Assembly: GCF_000429065.1 (NCBI RefSeq)
Contig: NZ_AUBD01000009.1
Coordinates: forward strand, 1-64,000
DNA length: 64,000 nucleotides
Origin: Silanimonas lenta DSM 16282
GTDB lineage: Bacteria > Pseudomonadota > Gammaproteobacteria > Xanthomonadales > Xanthomonadaceae
Direction of reading: 5' to 3'
Notes under the pieces: model-generated
What the model saw: the letters and a program-made list of their open reading frames with translations, nothing else
The model's database searches: none
What the model was told of the DNA's origin: nothing
Translations under genes and position numbers: made by a program
In this document: piece after piece, positions 58,442 through 64,000 of the stretch
How the letters are laid out: every line of letters begins with the position of its first letter
Numbering within the stretch: position 1 is the stretch's first letter

Positions 58442-59686
58442 ATGTCTGCCACTGCGAAGAGCCTCAAGGGCGCCAAGCCCGCCCCCCGCGAGAACCCGCT
58501 CTCGGAGTTCGTCTGGACCGCCACCGACCGGCGCGGCAAGACCATCAAGGGCGAGATGGCCGCGAAATCGGCCAACTACGTGCGCGCCGAGCTGCGCAAG
58601 CAGGGCATGAACCCCGGCGTGGTGAAGCCCAAGCCCAAGCCCCTGTTCGGCTCGGCGGGCAAGACGGTGGGCCCGCAGGACATCACCTTCTTCAGCCGGC
58701 AGATGGCCACCATGATGGCCTCCGGCGTGCCCATGGTGCAGGCGCTGGAAATCCTCGCCAATGGCCAGAAGAACCCCAAGTTCGCCAACATGCTGAAAGC
58801 CCTGCGCGACGATGTCTCGGGTGGCTCGGCCTTCAGCGAGGCCCTCAGGGCCTATCCCATGCAGTTCAACGAGCTCTACCGCAACCTCGTCAAGGCCGGC
58901 GAGGGCGCCGGCGTGCTCGATACCCTGGCGAGCTACCTCGAGCGCATCCAGGCGCTGAAGGGCAAGATCAAGAAGGCGCTGTTCTACCCCGCCGGCGTGC
59001 TGGCAGTGGGCCTGATCGTCAGCCTGATCCTGCTGATGTACGTGATCCCGCAGTTCAAGACCACCTTCGAGGGGTTCGGCGCGGAGTTGCCGGCCTTCAC
59101 CCAGATGTACGTGAGCGCTTCCGAGTTCATGCTGGCGAACTGGTGGTGGATGCTGATCGCTGCCGTTGCCGGTGGTTTCGCATTCGTGCTCAGTTACCGA
59201 CGCTCGACCAACGTGCAACGTACCGTGGATCGCATGCTGCTGAAGATCCCGGTGATCGGACAGATCCTGCACCAGTCGGCCATCAGCCGCTTCGCCCGCA
59301 CGCTCGCCCTCACCTTCAAGGCCGGCGTGCCCCTGGTGGAGGCGCTCGATACCGTGGCCGGCGCCACCGGTAGCGTCATCTATGACGAAGCCACGCGGAA
59401 GATCCGCGACGACGTGGCGGTGGGCTACTCGCTCAACCTCGCCATGAAGCAGGTGGGCATCTTCCCGCCCATGGTGGTGCAGATGGTCGGCATCGGCGAG
59501 GAATCCGGTTCGCTGGATTCCATGCTGTTCAAGGTGGCCGAGTTCTACGAGAACGAGGTGAACAACTCCGTCGATGCCCTCACCAGCCTGATGGAGCCTT
59601 TCATCATCGCCGTGCTCGGCGTGCTGGTGGGCGGCATGGTGATTGCCATGTACCTGCCGATCTTCAAGCTCGGTATGGCCATCTGA
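58442..59686 (+). CDS. pilC: Type IV pilus inner-membrane platform protein PilC
   Basis: A 414-residue platform protein with two GspF domains (about residues 75-195 and 285-405) and three transmembrane segments, including ILLMYVIPQFKTTF and the closing MVIAMYLPIFKLGMAI. It couples the assembly and retraction ATPases to the pilin pool. It starts 3 bp after pilB and is followed 3 bp later by pilD. Confidence 0.96.
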   Translation: MSATAKSLKGAKPAPRENPLSEFVWTATDRRGKTIKGEMAAKSANYVRAELRKQGMNPGVVKPKPKPLFGSAGKTVGPQDITFFSRQMATMMASGVPMVQALEILANGQKNPKFANMLKALRDDVSGGSAFSEALRAYPMQFNELYRNLVKAGEGAGVLDTLASYLERIQALKGKIKKALFYPAGVLAVGLIVSLILLMYVIPQFKTTFEGFGAELPAFTQMYVSASEFMLANWWWMLIAAVAGGFAFVLSYRRSTNVQRTVDRMLLKIPVIGQILHQSAISRFARTLALTFKAGVPLVEALDTVAGATGSVIYDEATRKIRDDVAVGYSLNLAMKQVGIFPPMVVQMVGIGEESGSLDSMLFKVAEFYENEVNNSVDALTSLMEPFIIAVLGVLVGGMVIAMYLPIFKLGMAI

Positions 59687-59689
59687 TCG

Positions 59690-60571
59690 ATGCTGACCGG
59701 TCTGGATGCCTCCCCGACGGCCGCGCTCGCGGCCGTCTTCCTGTTCGGCCTGCTGGTCGGCAGCTTCCTCAATGTGGTGATCCTGCGGGTGCCGCCGCGC
59801 CTGATGTGGGCCTGGCGGCGCGAGGCCCGCGAGCTGCTGGAGCTGCCCCCCGGCGAGGAACCGGCCCCGCCTGGCATCGTGGTGAAGGGCTCGCACTGCC
59901 CGGCCTGCGGGCAGGCCATCCGCTGGTACCAGAACGTGCCGGTGCTGAGCTGGCTCGTGCTGCGCGGCTGCTGCGCGGCCTGCAAGGCGCCGATCTCGCT
60001 GCAGTACCCGGTGGTGGAACTGCTCACCGGCCTTGCCTTCGCCGCCTGCGCCTGGCGCTTCGGCCTCGGGCTGGAAGGCGCGGCGGCCATGGCCTTCAGC
60101 GCCCTGCTCATCGCCCTGGCCGGCATCGACTGGCACACCCGGCTGCTGCCCGACAGCCTCACCTACCCGCTGCTGTGGCTGGGACTGGCCGCCAGCCTCG
60201 TCACCCTGTTCATACCGCCTCAGAGCGCCATCTTGGGGGCGCTCGCGGGCTATCTCAGCCTGTGGACGGTGTACCACGCCTTCCGCCTGCTCACCGGCAA
60301 GGAGGGCATGGGCTATGGCGACTTCAAGCTGCTGGCCGCACTCGGCGCCTGGTGCGGGGCCTCGGCCATCCTGCCCATCGTGCTGCTCTCCTCCCTCGTG
60401 GGCGCACTGATCGGCGGCATCGGCCTCGCCGTGCAGGGCCGCGACCGCGCCACTCCCATCCCCTTCGGCCCCTTCCTCGCCATCGCCGGCTGGCTCTGGT
60501 TCCTGTTCGGCGAGCAGCTGATGGCCCTGTACTGGGGCCTGATGCTGCCAGGCGGCGCACCGGCCGGCTAA
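59690..60571 (+). CDS. pilD: Prepilin peptidase and N-methyltransferase PilD
   Basis: A 293-residue type 4 prepilin peptidase. The cytoplasmic loop has two CxxC pairs (CPAC and CAAC), and the catalytic aspartates lie in GIDWHTRLLPDSLT and GYGDFKLLAALGAW. Eight hydrophobic segments are visible. It cleaves the pilin leaders and methylates the new N-terminus. It lies 3 bp after pilC and 9 bp before coaE, the usual pilD-coaE order. Confidence 0.96.
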   Translation: MLTGLDASPTAALAAVFLFGLLVGSFLNVVILRVPPRLMWAWRREARELLELPPGEEPAPPGIVVKGSHCPACGQAIRWYQNVPVLSWLVLRGCCAACKAPISLQYPVVELLTGLAFAACAWRFGLGLEGAAAMAFSALLIALAGIDWHTRLLPDSLTYPLLWLGLAASLVTLFIPPQSAILGALAGYLSLWTVYHAFRLLTGKEGMGYGDFKLLAALGAWCGASAILPIVLLSSLVGALIGGIGLAVQGRDRATPIPFGPFLAIAGWLWFLFGEQLMALYWGLMLPGGAPAG

Positions 60572-60580
60572 AGTCCGCCC

Positions 60581-61207
60581 ATGCCCGCCCCCGCCGCCCC
60601 CCACCGCCTGCGGGTCGGCCTGACCGGCGGCATCGCCTCCGGGAAAAGCACCGCGGCCCGGGCTTTCGAAGCGCTCCATCCCGGCTGCCTCGTGGATGCC
60701 GATGCCGCGGCCCGTGCCGTGGTGGCCCCGGGCAGCGAGGGACTGGCGGCGGTGCTGGCGGCTTTCGGGGAGGACCTGCGCCGTCCCGATGGCCAGCTCG
60801 ACCGCGCCGCCCTGCGCCAGCGGGTGTTCGCCGATCCGGCCGCCAGAAAGCAGCTCGAGAGCCTGCTGCACCCACGCATCCGCGCCTGGATGCGTGAGCG
60901 CGCCGCGGCGGCCTCCACGCCCCTCGTGCTGCTGGACATCCCGCTGCTGACGGAAGGCGGCGGCCGCGCCGCCTGGCCGGAGCTGGAGCGCATCCTCGTG
61001 GTGGACCTGCCGCCCGCCCTGCAGCGCCAGCGCCTGCTGGCCCGCGACGGCATCGACCCGGCGCTGGCCGAGGCGATGATCGCCGCCCAGGCCCCGCGCG
61101 AGGCCCGCCTCGCCCTGGCCGACGACGTGCTGGTGAATACCGGCACGCCAGAGGACCTCGCCGCCGCCGTGGCGCGGCTGGCGGCACGCTACCTGCCCAA
61201 GGGCTGA
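60581..61207 (+). CDS. coaE: Dephospho-CoA kinase
   Basis: A 208-residue P-loop kinase for the last step of CoA synthesis. The P-loop is [12 protein letters not shown] near residue 13, followed by [11 protein letters not shown] and the lid region near LLTEGGG. It is the last gene of the pilBCD-coaE operon. Its last 19 bp overlap the convergent Nudix/ThiE gene. The ATG at 60581 gives a slightly extended N-terminus compared with the usual MRxGLTGGI start. Confidence 0.94.
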   Translation: MPAPAAPHRLRVGLTGGIASGKSTAARAFEALHPGCLVDADAAARAVVAPGSEGLAAVLAAFGEDLRRPDGQLDRAALRQRVFADPAARKQLESLLHPRIRAWMRERAAAASTPLVLLDIPLLTEGGGRAAWPELERILVVDLPPALQRQRLLARDGIDPALAEAMIAAQAPREARLALADDVLVNTGTPEDLAAAVARLAARYLPKG

Positions 61208-62217
61208 GGCCAGAACCCGCGGATGCCGGCCACGCCCTGCGCCCCGTGGCGCCGGGCCTCGGCAAGATCGCCGGGCCCGAGGCCGCCCAGCGCATACACC
61301 GGCAGGGCGGTGAGGGCGCGCAGGGCCTCGAAGCCCTCCCAGCCGAGGACCGGGGCACCGGGATGGGTGGGGGTGGCGGCCACCGGCCCCAGCAGCAGGT
61401 CCTGCACGCCGAGGGCCTCGGCGCGGCGCAGGCTGGGAGCATCGTGGCAGGCCGCCGAGAGCGGCAGGCCGGCGGCGCGCTGGGCGGCGCACAGGGCCTC
61501 GGCGCCGGCAGCGAAGAGCTGGCCGTGGCGCAGGTGCAGGCCAAGGCCGAGGCGAACGGCAAGGGGCGCATCGCCGTGCACGTACAGGGCGGCGCCGTGG
61601 GCGCGGCAACGTGGGGCCAGGGCCTCGGCGAGCCTTCCCCGCTGGCCGGCACGGGCATCCGGCAGGCGCAGGTGCACGCGGCGCAGGCCGCGGGCCAGGG
61701 CCTCCTCCACGGCGCGCAGGAAGCGGGCCTCGGCGGCCTCGCCCTCGCCCGGCTCGGGGGTGACCAGGATGGCCTCGGGCGCGGTGAGCGCAGCCCGCAC
61801 GGGGTGGTCGGCCAAGGGCATGGGATAGGCGGCCAGCGCCGCGGGCTCGGCCCAGACGAGTTCGGCATGCTCACGGGCGCGGGGCTGGCCGTGGAAACCC
61901 GCCACCGCCCAAGTGTCGAGCCAGAGGCGCAGCGGCGGCAGCCCTGCCTCGCCCGCCGGGACGGCCGGCACTCCGTCGGCCACCGGCACCCGGATGAACG
62001 GCGTCATCGGCCCGGCCTCGATGCCGAGTTCCTCCTGCAGTTCGCGGCGCAGGGCCGGCTCGGCGCCTTCCCCCGGCTCGACCTTGCCGCCGGGGAACTC
62101 CCACAGCCCCCCCTCGGTTTTGTGCGCGGGGCGGCGCGCCAGCAGCACGCGGCCGGCCGCATCGCGCAGCACCGCCGCCACGACATGCAGCGGCGGCGCG
62201 GCCGGCGGCGGGGGCAT
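61189..62217 (-). CDS. Nudix hydrolase (MutT-like) fused to a thiamine phosphate synthase-like domain
   Basis: A 342-residue two-domain protein. The N-terminal MutT-like domain has the Nudix box (GGKVEPGEG then [10 protein letters not shown], near residues 43-65) and would hydrolyse 8-oxo-dGTP. From about residue 145 a TIM-barrel ThiE-like domain follows ([29 protein letters not shown]). This fusion is known in several gammaproteobacteria; the ThiE half often lacks proven synthase activity. The start at 62217 lies 28 bp after the secA stop; the 3' end overlaps coaE by 19 bp. Confidence 0.9.
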   Translation of the reverse strand: MPPPPAAPPLHVVAAVLRDAAGRVLLARRPAHKTEGGLWEFPGGKVEPGEGAEPALRRELQEELGIEAGPMTPFIRVPVADGVPAVPAGEAGLPPLRLWLDTWAVAGFHGQPRAREHAELVWAEPAALAAYPMPLADHPVRAALTAPEAILVTPEPGEGEAAEARFLRAVEEALARGLRRVHLRLPDARAGQRGRLAEALAPRCRAHGAALYVHGDAPLAVRLGLGLHLRHGQLFAAGAEALCAAQRAAGLPLSAACHDAPSLRRAEALGVQDLLLGPVAATPTHPGAPVLGWEGFEALRALTALPVYALGGLGPGDLAEARRHGAQGVAGIRGFWPQPLGR

Positions 62218-62245
62218 GATGGCGGCGGAAAGGGCCTGCCGGCCT

Positions 62246-64000
<1,755 letters not shown>

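Noticed and set aside
55955-61609. An 1884-codon open frame opposite pilA2-pilB-pilC-pilD-coaE
   Set aside because: It crosses five well-supported genes on the other strand and has low-complexity composition, a typical high-GC artefact.

Overview
The window is a piece of a very GC-rich gammaproteobacterial chromosome, almost certainly a member of the Xanthomonadaceae/Lysobacteraceae (Lysobacter, Arenimonas or Silanimonas type). The evidence is gene content and order: O-antigen ABC-exporter genes next to metB, sucCD next to pilSR, a pilR-pilA-pilA-pilB-pilC-pilD-coaE block, clpB-pgeF-rluD with bamD divergent, and a TrpRS carrying a YegP-like tail. Placement is by recognition only; no database search was possible. 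Coding density is very high, no gap exceeds 300 bases, and most long open frames opposite the genes are high-GC artefacts.

Layout. 1-4331 is the edge of an O-antigen/LPS cluster, visibly less GC-rich than the rest: wzm, wzt, and a large methyltransferase plus coiled-coil protein that runs off the left end. 4396-6965 holds metB and cbs (transsulfuration). 7085-8807 holds a DUF465 protein and an OmpA/DUF4398 envelope pair, with pilU divergent. 10054-14214 is a complete homogentisate operon (hpd, hmgA, fumarylacetoacetase, maleylacetoacetate isomerase) with a divergent MarR regulator whose likely operator lies inside the operon promoter. It is followed by a POT peptide transporter, an AbgT transporter and tryptophan 2,3-dioxygenase. 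19249-22875 is a secreted ExeM/NucH-type nuclease. 22981-26349 is a 2-oxoacid dehydrogenase E1alpha-E1beta-E2 operon. 26346-30321 holds small membrane proteins, trpS, an entericidin, arginase, tRNA-Thr and a SPOR protein.

30354-41715 reads as a poly-3-hydroxybutyrate (PHB) utilisation locus: a GntP-type permease, a TonB-dependent receptor, a lipoprotein PHB depolymerase, a CrbS-like sensor kinase and CrbR-like regulator, 3-hydroxybutyrate dehydrogenase and a 3-hydroxybutyrate oligomer hydrolase. The implied path is surface depolymerisation, outer-membrane uptake of oligomers, hydrolysis to monomer, inner-membrane uptake, and oxidation to acetoacetate and acetyl-CoA, under an acetate-type two-component switch.

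41985-51307 is housekeeping: clpB, pgeF, rluD, bamD, nadE, sucD, sucC. 51472-61207 is a type IV pilus locus. A HEPN/MNT toxin-antitoxin pair lies between pilS and pilR on the opposite strand, and two tandem major pilin genes each have a sigma-54-type promoter. The window ends with coaE, a Nudix/ThiE fusion and the C-terminal part of secA.
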